DNA from: Cryobacterium sp. Y57
GTDB lineage: Bacteria > Actinomycetota > Actinomycetes > Actinomycetales > Microbacteriaceae
Direction of reading: 5' to 3'
Length of the DNA: 64,000 nucleotides
NCBI RefSeq assembly: GCF_002929505.1
Contig: NZ_PJJL01000072.1
Location: forward strand, 62,001-126,000
The notes under the pieces are model-generated. The model ran no database searches. It saw only the letters and a list, made by a program, of their open reading frames with translations, and was not told the DNA's origin. Each line of letters opens with the position of its first letter. Positions within the stretch are counted from its first letter, which is position 1. Of the stretch, positions 25,668 through 35,100 are shown piece after piece. The position numbers and the translations under genes are program-made.

Positions 25668-26543
25668 TCACCGTCCTCCGTCGCTGTCGTCCGGAGCGTC
25701 GCTGGCATCCGGAGCGTCGCTGACGTCGTGCGCTGGGTCGTGCGCGGCATCATCCGCGGCGTCATGGCTATGATCCGAAGGAGCTTCGGTGCCTGCGGGC
25801 GAGGGTGCCGGCTCGTTTGCCATATCCACGCCAACCCCGGCGGTCGAGCGGGAGGAAACGATGACTGCTTCCGGCTTGGTGTGCGCCGCGCGTGCCATGC
25901 CGTTTTGAACCGAATTTATCAGCTCATCGCTCAGGAGCGGACCGGTGTAGGTAACGTCTAACTCACCGGCGCGCAGGGTGGTGGAGTAGTTGCCGAGCGC
26001 GTCAGACAAGATGCCTTCCTTGGCGATGGACTCCTCCAGTGCGGCCGGGCTGGTCGCCCGAACTGCGAACCGGAGATCGTGCACCAGGACCTCAGCGACG
26101 TGGTAGTGGTCCACCTCGGAAACCGCTGGGTCTTGGAAGTAGGCACGATCGACCAGTTCCCCAGCTTCGGCAACGGTACTCCCCGCCGGCAGCGCCACGA
26201 TCAGCTCCGGCACGAAGTGCTCCAGCGAGGCGGGGTCCAGCACGTCGGGGGAGATATCGATCAGGTTTGTCTGGCTCTGGTTGGCCGCTTTGTCCAGCAC
26301 AGTGCGGAGCGCGGTGACGTCGGCGTCGGGAGTCGAGTGGATTGCGATCACTACCCGACGTCGAACCATCAGCCCGTCGAAGGTCACGATAGGTCGGTCG
26401 TTGCCCGCATCGGTACCCGTCTCAGCGGAGCCGATCAATCCGGTCGAGATGGGAGTGCCGGTAGGGGGCGTAGCCACGGCGGTACATCCACTCAGTGCGA
26501 ACGCAATGAGTACCGCCGTGACCACCCTGGTGGCATTGTACAT
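25668..26543 (-). CDS. Hypothetical lipoprotein with Asp/His-rich tail
   Basis: 291 residues from ATG 26543. A hydrophobic signal ends in Leu-Ser-Gly-Cys (Cys about 20), so it is probably a lipoprotein. The body has beta-alpha patterns and no family that I recognise. The last 45 residues are an Asp/Ala/His/Ser tail (repeated Asp-Ala, His-Asp) that could bind metal ions. The start lies two bases after the stop of the multicopper oxidase frame, so the two are translationally coupled. A copper-delivery or copper-buffering partner of the oxidase is a reasonable guess, unproven. Confidence 0.65.
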   Translation of the reverse strand: MYNATRVVTAVLIAFALSGCTAVATPPTGTPISTGLIGSAETGTDAGNDRPIVTFDGLMVRRRVVIAIHSTPDADVTALRTVLDKAANQSQTNLIDISPDVLDPASLEHFVPELIVALPAGSTVAEAGELVDRAYFQDPAVSEVDHYHVAEVLVHDLRFAVRATSPAALEESIAKEGILSDALGNYSTTLRAGELDVTYTGPLLSDELINSVQNGMARAAHTKPEAVIVSSRSTAGVGVDMANEPAPSPAGTEAPSDHSHDAADDAAHDPAHDVSDAPDASDAPDDSDGGR

Positions 26544-26544
26544 C

Positions 26545-28222
26545 TCAGGTTCCCGGGGCAAATTCCGGCCGGTACACCGGCGGATACGAATCCATGGGGG
26601 TGGTGTCCACGACCGGATAGTCCGAGCTGACCGGGTCGTTGTTTTGCCAGTCGCCCACCGAGAACTGCACCATCATGTCGTGATCTTCGTGCACCAGGTT
26701 GTGGCAGTGCACCATGTACCGCCCACCAGTGTGAGCACCGGTGTTGAACTGCATCAGCACGGTGACGGATTCGTTCTCTCCCGCATAGAAGACGTCTTTC
26801 GGCCCCCCCCTCCCAAGGGAACGGCTTGCCGCCGTTGGTGTTTCGGCCGATGATCTTGCCGTCGATCAGGTGAATGTGTAACGGGTGGAACCAACCTCCC
26901 GACTCGTTCGTGATGGTCCACTGCTCAACGGAGAATGGCTGAGTGCTGGCGAAGCACCGGGAGAATCCGGAGGCTTCCACGTCCTCCCAGGTCTCATCGT
27001 TGATGGTCCACTCTCCGCCCTGGCGCTTCACCCGAAGTATTCGCTTCGCCACCGCCATGTCCGGCGTCAGCTTCATCACGTCGAGGCCGCCGAGCTCGGG
27101 ATTCGGTGAGCCGCCGTCGTCGAGAGTGGTCGGGACGGCGGAGATCGATCCGGCCGTGGAACCTGAGTCGGCCACCACCTGGAACCGCATGATCTTATTC
27201 GTGTTGGCGTAGTTGACGTTGTTCTTGTTACTCAGGTTGCGCATCTCGATCATCTGGCCGACCTTGTACTTGCGAAAGTCGATCAGGATTTCGTAGCGCT
27301 CCGCCGTCCCTTGCCGCCAGGACTGCACCGCCTCCACCTTGGGCGTCATGCCGCCGTCAGTGCCGACGATGTGGAACGGATCACCGGTGGACAGTGTGGG
27401 TCGATAGGAGCGTGTGATCGAGGCCACGAGCACGCGGAAGCGATAGATGCGCGGCTTGACCTTCATCGTCGGCCACGGAACCCCATTGACCATGATCACG
27501 TCACCCCACAGACCCGCGTGGCCGTTGTCGTTGAATCCCAAAGAGCCGTCGGCATTGAACGTTGCGTCCGAAATCATCAGCGGCACGTCGAACTCGCCCT
27601 GAGGCAGCTGCGCCTGCTCGAACTGGTCCGACATCGGGTAGAAACCTGCGAGTCCCGAATACACGTTCTGGCTCGTGACCAGGTGGTCGTGGTCGTGGTA
27701 CCAGAGTGTGCGCGCGGACTGCCAGTTGGGGTACTGGTAGTTCTTGACTTTGCCCGGAGCAGTGAAGTCGTTGGCATACCCGTCGTACTGGGGCAACGAC
27801 GCTGAGCCGTGCAGGTGGGTGACGGAGTTGAACGCCGACGCGTGCAGGAGCCCCGTAGCTGGCAAAGCGTTGCGGATGCGTATCTCGGATCGTGTTCCCT
27901 GTCGCACCCGAATGGTCGGACCAGGAAAAACACCGTTGTAGCCTGCCAGGGTGGTGGAGAGCCCCGGAAGGATTTGGGCCTGTCCGACCTTCGCGGTGAG
28001 GGCGAATTTGGCGAATGGCCGAGCCGGGTCGCCGTCATCGAAGCCCGTGGCGTACGGCACCAGCTCGGGCGGGCGACGGAATACGCTCCGGTACGGCACC
28101 GGCTTGTTCGCGGGGGCCAGCACGCTGGGGACCGGGTCCGCCATCTTCGCCATGCCAAGAGCGCTCATCGCACCCGCGGCGCCCACTGCGCCCAACTGCA
28201 GTACTTCCCTACGTGTGGTCAT
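26545..28222 (-). pseudogene. Multicopper oxidase with a +1 frameshift in a G8 tract
   Basis: The protein starts at ATG 28222 (GGAG upstream) with a Tat-type signal (Thr-Thr-Arg-Arg-Glu-Val-Leu, hydrophobic core). Copper motifs follow: Thr-His-Leu-His-Gly-Ser, Trp-Tyr-His-Asp-His-Asp-His, His-Pro-Leu-His-Ile-His and, in the second frame, [13 protein letters not shown]. At 26803-26810 a run of eight G (minus strand) shifts the frame; with seven G the reading would run through [10 protein letters not shown] to the stop at 26545 and give about 558 residues, the normal CotA/bilirubin oxidase-like size. As read, the last copper ligands are lost. Slippage could restore the protein; an assembly error is also possible. 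Confidence 0.85.
26803..26810 (-). repeat. G8 homopolymer (frameshift site)
   Basis: Eight consecutive G on the coding strand of the multicopper oxidase, followed by CC. Removing one G restores the reading frame of the C-terminal copper-binding part. Confidence 0.9.
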
Positions 28223-28534
28223 AATCACTCCAGAGTGGTGCATCGATATGAGGTCACAGGAAAGAATGCCGTGGCGGCCTTGTGAAAACCTTGCCCGCTG
28301 AAGTGAGTTGGTGCACGTTCGGAACCGGCCCCGTTGCCCGATTGCTGGTCACAATCAAACAGCGTTGTCGTGTCTCGGCTCGTCATTCGACAAGTCACGA
28401 TGAATTCGAGCGCCACTGCGCCCCAGGAGCGACGATTCGTTGCGAGAAATCGCAAGAAAACGCCGGGCATCGCCCGATATTCTGAAGTGGCACGCCCGCC
28501 GCAACCGCGACACTCATTCGAATCGGAGGTTCCC

Positions 28535-29935
28535 ATGTCGATATCTGTTGAAAAAACACACGTAGCTAAAGCTCTGGTCGGAGAGCCCGAGGTTCTCGAA
28601 GACGGCCTCGCCCGGCATCCCTCCTGGCTCAGCCTCAAGGCAGCGGCGACCTCGCTGCAGGCGGCGCAGTCGCAAGACGGGTCGATTACCGACGCGGGCC
28701 GGCACGCGGATGCCGCGGCATCCGTTGCGCGCATCACCGCGGCCGTCACCGACCTCGCCCCGCACTTTGCGCACGACGCCGCGTATCTGGCCGCTCTGGT
28801 TGTGGACTTCGACCGCTGGACGTCAGACGGGTTCGGTGTACCCGACTTCTACGACTCCCTGCTGGCCTTCCAGCCACAGCAACACCGCGTGAACGGGCTG
28901 CGCCACCTCGTGGTGTTCCCGATGTACACGCAAAACGGCAGCGCCAATCGCCTGGTCGAAGCGATGCTGATCGAAGTCATCTGGCCGGAATTCGTCGGCG
29001 AACTCGAAGCCGGGTACACGAACAAGCTGTTCGTGCCGATTCGTTTTCTCGATTTCACCCCCGGATACGACACCAACTCGGCCGTGTTGTTTCCGGAGAC
29101 GGTCGCGATGCGCGAGATTCCCACGTTCACCTGGGGGGCGATCTTCGCCGACCGCGAAGCCGCCCGTTTTCGCCGGGTCGTACGCGCGGCCGCCGAGATC
29201 ACGCGGCTCGAGCTGCCCGCCGATGCGGCCCTGCTGCTGAACGACCAGCACCTCACTGAAGAAACCTTCGTGATGTGGGACCTCATCCACGACCGCACGC
29301 ACATGCGCGGGGATCTGCCGTTCGACCCGTTCATGATCAAGCAACGCATGCCGTTCTTTCTCTACTCGCTCGAGGAGTTGCGCTGCGACCTGACCGCTTT
29401 TCGCGAATCGGTCACGATCGAGCGCAGTGAGCTGGCGAGCCCCGAGGCTCGTCGGCACGCGAAACTGGTGCAGTACGCGGTCATCTTCGACCGCATCTTT
29501 CGGTTCGCGATCACCGGCAACCGGGTGCGTAACTATGACGGCCTCGGCGGTCAATTGTTGTTCGCCTGGATGCACCAGCACGGCGTGCTGCACTGGACCG
29601 ACACCCGGCTCACCTTCGACTGGGACGCCGTGCCCGACGTGGTCATCGCACTCGGAGCGCAGATCGACGAGCTGTACTGGGCGTCGATCGACCGGCCGAA
29701 GAAGGCGCACTGGCTCGCGGCCTACGAGATGATCTCGAAGACCCTCACGCCGAATCCGGCCTCGGCCTGGGCTCGCGGGCTGCCGCTCGAGGTGCTCGCC
29801 GGTTCTCCCAAGGGCTACACCGACCAGGTTCTCGACGACGAATTCCCGCTGTCGATGTTCTTCGAAGCGCTCGAGAAAAAGATGCGCACGGTCATCGAGT
29901 CGACGGCCGGTATCACCGGCAGCGCGGTCGACTAA
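28535..29935 (+). CDS. DUF6421-like protein of unknown function
   Basis: A 466-residue soluble protein. ATG 28535 follows CGGAGG by five bases; the long upstream open frame is not convincing. The central part has many aromatic and His/Asp residues (Met-Trp-Asp-Leu-Ile-His-Asp-Arg-Thr-His-Met-Arg, Trp-Met-His-Gln-His-Gly-Val-Leu-His-Trp), which could form a metal site. It fits the actinobacterial family annotated as DUF6421, which tends to lie beside a small SDR gene as here: the next start overlaps its stop. No function is known; the coupling implies that the two products act together. Confidence 0.65.
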   Translation: MSISVEKTHVAKALVGEPEVLEDGLARHPSWLSLKAAATSLQAAQSQDGSITDAGRHADAAASVARITAAVTDLAPHFAHDAAYLAALVVDFDRWTSDGFGVPDFYDSLLAFQPQQHRVNGLRHLVVFPMYTQNGSANRLVEAMLIEVIWPEFVGELEAGYTNKLFVPIRFLDFTPGYDTNSAVLFPETVAMREIPTFTWGAIFADREAARFRRVVRAAAEITRLELPADAALLLNDQHLTEETFVMWDLIHDRTHMRGDLPFDPFMIKQRMPFFLYSLEELRCDLTAFRESVTIERSELASPEARRHAKLVQYAVIFDRIFRFAITGNRVRNYDGLGGQLLFAWMHQHGVLHWTDTRLTFDWDAVPDVVIALGAQIDELYWASIDRPKKAHWLAAYEMISKTLTPNPASAWARGLPLEVLAGSPKGYTDQVLDDEFPLSMFFEALEKKMRTVIESTAGITGSAVD

Positions 29936-30603
29936 TGGGGGCCCGTCCGGCCGTCGCTGGCCGCACCGTGCTGATCGCCGGGGCGTCCAGTACGGCCGGT
30001 CTGGCCGTCGCCGCTGCACTGGCGGACGCCGGCGCGCGCGTCGTCGCCGTCGGCTCCAATCTCAAACGCCTCCAGCCGGTGCTGGCCGTGGCACCGGAGG
30101 CGGCGCTCTACGAATGCGACCTGACGGATTTTGCCGCAGTGACCGCTTTGGCGGCTCAGCTCTCGCCCATTGACGGGCTCATCCACCTGGTCGGCGGCTG
30201 GCGCGGCGGCGGCGGCCTGGCCGGCCAGAGCGACGAAGACTGGGCTTTTCTGCACTCGCACGTGGTCACCACGCTGCGCAACACCACCCGAGCGTTCAAC
30301 GCCGACCTGCTGGCCTCTTCGGCCGGGCGGCTCGCGATCGTGTCGAGCGTGTCGGTCGACCAGCCCTCGGCGGGCGGCGCGAATTATGCGACAGCGAAGT
30401 CCGCAGCCGAAACGTGGGTGTGCGCGGTCGCGGCGGGATTCGAGAAAGCCGGCGACACCGCCGCGGCGGTGATTTTCGTCGTGCGTTCCCTGGACGGCTT
30501 GGAAATAGAGCTGGCTACCGGCGTGACGAGTCTGTGGGATGAGTCGGCGGCATCCGTCAATTCCAGCCGGGTTGTGCTGGCTCGAAAGGCCCCCGCAACC
30601 TGA
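29935..30603 (+). CDS. SDR-family NAD(P)-dependent protein coupled to DUF6421 gene
   Basis: A 222-residue short-chain dehydrogenase. The nucleotide-binding loop is Ala-Gly-Ala-Ser-Ser-Thr-Ala-Gly (a variant of the usual Gly-X3-Gly-X-Gly: the last Gly is present, the middle is Ser/Thr), the helix after it is normal, and Ser-Ser-Val-Ser plus Tyr-Ala-Thr-Ala-Lys give the catalytic Ser-Tyr-Lys. Its ATG shares one base with the stop of the preceding gene (TAATG), a tight coupling. It is shorter than typical SDRs by about 30 residues. Substrate unknown. Confidence 0.75.
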   Translation: MGARPAVAGRTVLIAGASSTAGLAVAAALADAGARVVAVGSNLKRLQPVLAVAPEAALYECDLTDFAAVTALAAQLSPIDGLIHLVGGWRGGGGLAGQSDEDWAFLHSHVVTTLRNTTRAFNADLLASSAGRLAIVSSVSVDQPSAGGANYATAKSAAETWVCAVAAGFEKAGDTAAAVIFVVRSLDGLEIELATGVTSLWDESAASVNSSRVVLARKAPAT

Positions 30604-30828
30604 CGCGTACTCACGTCGAAGGCTTCCTTCACCCCCAGTCCGGCCGGAACGCGTTTCTGGACCGGGTGCATCCCATATGCTGCACCCAGGGGTCTTTGCA
30701 GCGCAACAATACTTTGTGGCCAGAACTTGAGCCAGCGGATAGGCGGACTCCCCGCCACGATCAGCTTTTTTCGACCAGTGATTCGCCAACAGCGCGACTT
30801 CCACGTTCCAACATCAAGATTGGCTCCA

Positions 30829-32037
30829 ATGACTTTTGCACGTTCTCGTTTACGACACCGTGGCTCTACCGTGGCCCTGACGATCGCGGTCGTACTCGCA
30901 TTCGGCACACTCTTCGCCGCGCCTGCCAGCGCCAACAGCGCTGAATCGGGCCCGGTCACCATCGTCGGCGACCCGATCATCGGGCAGACCCTGACCGTCG
31001 ACGAAGGCACCTGGGACGAGGGGACGACCTTTGCGTATGAGTGGCGCTACGGATCGGGCAACCCCATCGAAGGTGCAACCTCAGATTCGTTCGCTCCAAC
31101 CGAAGCGCAGCGTTTTTACTACATCTACGTTGCGGTGACCGGGACTCTGTCTGGTACCTCTGAGATGGTGGCCTCTGCGTCCGTTAGAGTCCTCCGGCCG
31201 CTCATGGCCACGGGCACCGTCTCTGTCTCCGGCTCCGCAGTCGTCGGCAGTGTCCTCACTGCAACGGCGGGTAACGACTGGCCCGAAGGCGCCACTCTCT
31301 CATACTCGTGGGAATGGAGCAATGGCGAGTGGGGTGACGGGATCGAAGGTGCGACCGGCACGACGTTCGTCGTGCCCGCAGCTCAAGTAGGCCGGCAGAT
31401 TGTGGGCGTTATCGAGGCGAGCCTCGATGGGTTCGAGCCAGCTCGGGCCTACGCGTCCACTGCCTTCGTGACCGCAGCCCCCACCCCGGTCGCTCCCGTC
31501 ACCACCCCGGTCACCCCAGTGACGGCAGCCCCCACCCCGGTCACCCCCGCCTCCTCAACACCGGCTTCCACCGCCGCGGCACCGGTCGCTACCTCGGCCG
31601 AGCTCGCCGCATTCCTCACCGCGGCCCGCGTCGAAACGCGCACAGCGGCATCGGCTGGCCTGCCGGCCACCGGCCTCGACGTGACCAAGCCCTACACGGC
31701 CACCGTGGACTGGGCCGCCGCCGACGGCTTCGTTGACGTCTACGCCTACTCGACGCCGACCCTCGTCGGCACGTTCCCCGTCGTCAATGGCAAGGTACAG
31801 GTCGTTCTGAGCAGCGCCATGCTGGCATTGCTCGCCTCGGGCTCACACACCCTGGTCTTCACCGGCCAGTCCTCGGGTGCCGTATCGGCGGTTGCGTTCA
31901 GCATCGCAGCTGTTGCAGCAGCTCCCGCCCTCGCCGCCACCGGTGTCGATCCCATCGTGCCGCTCGGTTCTGCCGCGCTTCTGTTTCTGCTCGGTGCCGC
32001 GCTCGTCGTCGTGCGTCGCCGACTCACGCTCGCGTAA
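30829..32037 (+). CDS. Secreted surface protein with LAXTG-type sorting signal
   Basis: 402 residues. The N-terminus is Arg-rich, then a hydrophobic stretch ending Ala-Pro-Ala-Ser-Ala-Asn, a Sec signal cleaved near 35. Two Ig-like repeats of about 80 residues follow, each with a Gly-Gln/Ser-X-Leu-Thr motif and Tyr-X-Trp core, as in many actinobacterial adhesin-like proteins. Next come a Thr/Pro/Val linker (Thr-Pro-Val repeats near 220-245) and a further beta domain. The C-terminus has Leu-Ala-Ala-Thr-Gly, a hydrophobic helix and Arg-Arg-Arg, the sorting signal expected for class E sortases. No sortase gene is in the window. No good ribosome site precedes ATG 30829, so an upstream start is possible. 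Confidence 0.75.
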   Translation: MTFARSRLRHRGSTVALTIAVVLAFGTLFAAPASANSAESGPVTIVGDPIIGQTLTVDEGTWDEGTTFAYEWRYGSGNPIEGATSDSFAPTEAQRFYYIYVAVTGTLSGTSEMVASASVRVLRPLMATGTVSVSGSAVVGSVLTATAGNDWPEGATLSYSWEWSNGEWGDGIEGATGTTFVVPAAQVGRQIVGVIEASLDGFEPARAYASTAFVTAAPTPVAPVTTPVTPVTAAPTPVTPASSTPASTAAAPVATSAELAAFLTAARVETRTAASAGLPATGLDVTKPYTATVDWAAADGFVDVYAYSTPTLVGTFPVVNGKVQVVLSSAMLALLASGSHTLVFTGQSSGAVSAVAFSIAAVAAAPALAATGVDPIVPLGSAALLFLLGAALVVVRRRLTLA

Positions 32038-32051
32038 TACGGCAACAACGT

Positions 32052-32084
32052 AAAGGGGCGAGGCCAACTAGCCACGCCCCTTTT
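32052..32084 (+). terminator. Intrinsic terminator after the surface-protein gene
   Basis: AAAGGGGCG (32052-32060) pairs with CGCCCCTTT (32075-32083), with a 14-base loop, and the stem runs into a T4 tract. It lies 15 bases after the stop at 32037 and before the histidine kinase gene. Confidence 0.85.
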
Positions 32085-32106
32085 CTGTGCACGCTAGCGT
32101 GGAGTC

Positions 32107-33426
32107 ATGAGCACCACAGACTCCCCCCTCAGCGACGAGTGGCAGAGGCCCAGCCCCAGCGGGCCGAGCCTGCGTAAAGACCTGTGGGTCGCGCTGGTTC
32201 TGGCCGGCGCTACTGCCCTGAGCGTGTCGCTCACTCGCAGCGCCGGCGTCTTCACCGAAGCGCCGGTCTGGCAAGTGGCGCTCTGGGTAGCGCTCATCAG
32301 CCTGCCGCTCACGCTGCGTCGTCGGTGGCCCGAAATTGTGGCCATCACGGCATCCGTGGTCTTCGCCGCCGGCACAATGCTCGCGGCGAGCGACATGCTT
32401 TTCTCCAACATCTGCCTCTACCTGGCCATCTATTCGGTCGGAGCCTGGAGCCGCCACCGTGTTGCCGCCAAGTGGGTGCGGGTCGCGATCGTTGCCGGCA
32501 TGTTCACCTGGCTGTTCGCGCAGATCATGGTGCAGGCCAACCAGATGACCATGATGCCCGAGCTCTCACGCGACGGATTCTTTTCGCCCTACGCAGCATT
32601 CGGGGTGTTGCAGGTTTTCATCAACCTGGTCTACTTCGGTGCGGCCTGGTATTTCGGGGAATCCGCGTGGAACTCCGCCCGCAATAATGCCGCTTTACAA
32701 AGCAGCACCACAGAGCTCGCCGCCGAGCGCGAACGCAGCGCCGCCCAAGCGATCACATTGGAACGCGTGCGCATCGCCCGCGAGCTGCACGACGTCGTCG
32801 CCCACCACGTGTCGGTCATGGGCGTGCAGGCCGGCGCAGCCCGCCGCATCCTCTCAAGCGATCCGGGCCAGGCTGCCGACGCGCTCACCATCATCGAACA
32901 GAGCGCACGCAGCGCCGTCGACGAGTTGCACACCATGCTCGGCGCCCTGCGCGGTGACGACGCTCAGGGCGCCGAACCGACTAGCCAGAGCAGCAGCACG
33001 CGCGGCATCGCCCAGCTCGGTGAACTCGCCGACGAAAGCCGCACCGCCGGCGTTCCCGTGCGCCTGTCGGTCATCGGCGACGAACGAATGATTCCTGCGA
33101 TCATCGGCCTGAGCATCTATCGCATTGCCCAGGAAGCCCTGACCAATACCCGTAAACACGCCGGCCCCGGTGTTAGAACCGAGTTGCGGCTGCGCTACGA
33201 AACGGATGCGGTCGAGCTCGAGATCACGGACGACGGAGTCGGCCCCCGGCGTCAATTCGCCGCGACCGGTGCCAGTGGCGCGAGCGTTGAAGCGACCGGG
33301 CTCGGCCAGCGGGGTATGCGCGAACGGGTCGCTGCCGTCGGCGGCGAACTGCACCTTGGCGGTCGACCACGCGGCGGCTACCTCGTACGCGCGCGGTTTC
33401 CCCTCGTGAACCGAGAGAACGCATGA
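32107..33426 (+). CDS. NarL/DesK-type sensor histidine kinase
   Basis: A 439-residue membrane kinase. The first 190 residues have about five hydrophobic segments with no large external domain. The HisKA_3 box is Arg-Glu-Leu-His-Asp-Val-Val-Ala-His-His-Val with the phosphorylated His about 228; the ATP-binding domain follows (Ile-Ala-Gln-Glu-Ala-Leu-Thr-Asn, Asp-Asp-Gly-Val-Gly, Gly-Gln-Arg-Gly-Met-Arg-Glu-Arg). It overlaps the response-regulator gene by four bases and is the first gene of a kinase-regulator-ABC exporter group, a layout often used to sense membrane-active antibiotics. Confidence 0.92.
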   Translation: MSTTDSPLSDEWQRPSPSGPSLRKDLWVALVLAGATALSVSLTRSAGVFTEAPVWQVALWVALISLPLTLRRRWPEIVAITASVVFAAGTMLAASDMLFSNICLYLAIYSVGAWSRHRVAAKWVRVAIVAGMFTWLFAQIMVQANQMTMMPELSRDGFFSPYAAFGVLQVFINLVYFGAAWYFGESAWNSARNNAALQSSTTELAAERERSAAQAITLERVRIARELHDVVAHHVSVMGVQAGAARRILSSDPGQAADALTIIEQSARSAVDELHTMLGALRGDDAQGAEPTSQSSSTRGIAQLGELADESRTAGVPVRLSVIGDERMIPAIIGLSIYRIAQEALTNTRKHAGPGVRTELRLRYETDAVELEITDDGVGPRRQFAATGASGASVEATGLGQRGMRERVAAVGGELHLGGRPRGGYLVRARFPLVNRENA

Positions 33427-34118
33427 GCGAGGCGGCCGGCATCCGCGTGGTCCTCGTCGACGACCAGGCGCTCGTGCGCGCCGGGTTTCGCATTATTCTG
33501 CAGTCCGAGCCGGGCATCCACGTTGTCGGGGAGGCCGCCGACGGCGCCGCCGCGGTCGATCTGGCTCGAACACTTCAGCCCGACGTCATCTGCATGGACG
33601 TACAGATGCCCGGCGTCGATGGCCTCACCGCCACCCGGTCCATCGTCGACGACCCATCGATCCACGCCGCTGTTCTCATGCTCACGACCTTCGACCGCGA
33701 GGACTATCTCTTCGCCGCACTGCAACACGGTGCGAGCGGGTTCATCCTGAAGAACTCCACACCTGACGCGCTGATCGACGCCGTGCAGGTGCTGGCCCGC
33801 GGCGACGCACTGCTGGCCCCCGACGTCACCCGGCGCGTGATTGAGCGGTGCGTGAACCTGAGCGGGGCATCCGTTTTGGCGACACCCCCGCCCAAAGAAT
33901 TACACGAGCTGACCGAACGCGAGTCCGAGGTGTTTGCGATGCTCGCCCAGGGGCTGGCCAACGCTGAAATCGCCGCGCAACTCTTTCTCGGTGAGGCCAC
34001 GGTGAAATCGCATGTCTCAAAGGTGCTGATGAAGCTGGGGCTGCGCGACCGCATCCAAGCCGTCGTCTACGCCTACGAGCACCGCGTCATCGTGCCCGGC
34101 GGCGCGCTCGAAGCCTAG
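33423..34118 (+). CDS. LuxR/NarL-family response regulator
   Basis: 231 residues: receiver domain with Asp-Asp at 13-14, phosphoacceptor in Ile-Cys-Met-Asp-Val-Gln (Asp about 59), Thr in Leu-Thr-Thr-Phe and Lys in Ile-Leu-Lys; and a C-terminal LuxR helix-turn-helix (Leu-Thr-Glu-Arg-Glu-Ser-Glu-Val, Ala-Thr-Val-Lys-Ser-His-Val). It would be phosphorylated by the coupled kinase and probably controls the ABC genes that begin 97 bases downstream. Confidence 0.93.
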   Translation: MSEAAGIRVVLVDDQALVRAGFRIILQSEPGIHVVGEAADGAAAVDLARTLQPDVICMDVQMPGVDGLTATRSIVDDPSIHAAVLMLTTFDREDYLFAALQHGASGFILKNSTPDALIDAVQVLARGDALLAPDVTRRVIERCVNLSGASVLATPPPKELHELTERESEVFAMLAQGLANAEIAAQLFLGEATVKSHVSKVLMKLGLRDRIQAVVYAYEHRVIVPGGALEA

Positions 34119-34215
34119 CTCCCCCGCCAGGTGGAGCCCGGTTTCACCCGCCAGGCGGATGTTCCACCCCGCTGCCCCGCGCTACCGTGAAGATACGCAC
34201 GACGAAAGGGCGGGA

Positions 34216-35100
34216 ATGCTTGACATCAGGGCAGTCACCAAGCGTTATGGCACGAGAGAGGTGCTCACCGACGTGAGCTTCACGGTCGGGGATGGCCGCA
34301 TGACCGGCTTTGTCGGCGCGAACGGTGCCGGTAAGACCACAACTATGCGCATCATTCTCGGTGTGCTGTCGCCGGACTCGGGCACCGTGCTCATCGACGG
34401 AGTGCCGGTGACAGCGAACGACCGCCGACGGTTCGGGTACATGCCCGAAGAACGCGGCCTCTACCCGAAGATGAAGGTTGCCGAACAGCTGGTGTACCTG
34501 GCGCGCCTGCACGGGCTGGCACCAGCATCCGCCCGGCGCAATACCGACGATCTGCTCGAGCGCCTCGGCCTCACCGAACGCGCCGGTGACACCGTCGAAT
34601 CACTCTCACTCGGCAACCAGCAGCGCGCTCAGATCGCCGCTGCTCTCGTGCACGACCCCGAGTTTCTCGTGCTCGACGAACCGTTCTCCGGCCTCGACCC
34701 GCTCGCAGTGGAGGTGGTGATGAGCGTGCTCACCGGCTACGCCGCGCAGGGCGCGCCCGTGCTGTTCTCCTCGCACCAGCTCGATATCGTCGAGAGGCTC
34801 TGCGACGACCTCGTCATCATCGCCGACGGCGAGATTCGCGCGCACGGCTCCCGCGAGGCGCTGCGCGAGCAGCACAGCAGCCCTCGTTTTGAGATTCGCA
34901 CCGCGGGCGACACCGGCTGGATCCGCTCGCAACCCGGCATCACCGTCATCGACTTCGATGGCGACTTCGCCGTCTTCGAAAGCGAAACGGATGCCGCCAG
35001 CCAAGCCGTTCTGCAGCGTGCGATCGCGCTCGGAGCTGTACACACCTTCAGCCAGCAGCGCCCTTCGCTCGCCACCATCTTCAAGGAGGTCATCGCATGA
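34216..35100 (+). CDS. ABC exporter ATP-binding protein (NatA/LnrL-like)
   Basis: 294 residues from ATG 34216; the upstream open frame to 34159 lacks family sequence. It has Walker A Gly-Ala-Asn-Gly-Ala-Gly-Lys-Thr-Thr, the Arg-Gly-Leu-Tyr-Pro-Lys-Met segment typical of ABC-2 exporters, signature Leu-Ser-Leu-Gly-Asn-Gln-Gln-Arg, Walker B Phe-Leu-Val-Leu-Asp-Glu-Pro and His-Gln-Leu in the H-loop. The C-terminal 80 residues form the accessory domain seen in Na+ and drug exporters. It overlaps the permease gene by four bases. Confidence 0.9.
   Translation: MLDIRAVTKRYGTREVLTDVSFTVGDGRMTGFVGANGAGKTTTMRIILGVLSPDSGTVLIDGVPVTANDRRRFGYMPEERGLYPKMKVAEQLVYLARLHGLAPASARRNTDDLLERLGLTERAGDTVESLSLGNQQRAQIAAALVHDPEFLVLDEPFSGLDPLAVEVVMSVLTGYAAQGAPVLFSSHQLDIVERLCDDLVIIADGEIRAHGSREALREQHSSPRFEIRTAGDTGWIRSQPGITVIDFDGDFAVFESETDAASQAVLQRAIALGAVHTFSQQRPSLATIFKEVIA

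Noticed and set aside
25523..25834. Minus-strand frame with Glu-Ala repeats overlapping the lipoprotein end
   Set aside because: Created by the hexamer microsatellite; starts inside another gene without a ribosome site.
34119..34215. Repeat of CCCGCCAGG before the ABC genes
   Set aside because: Two short direct copies 26 bases apart; could be part of the promoter but too weak to call.
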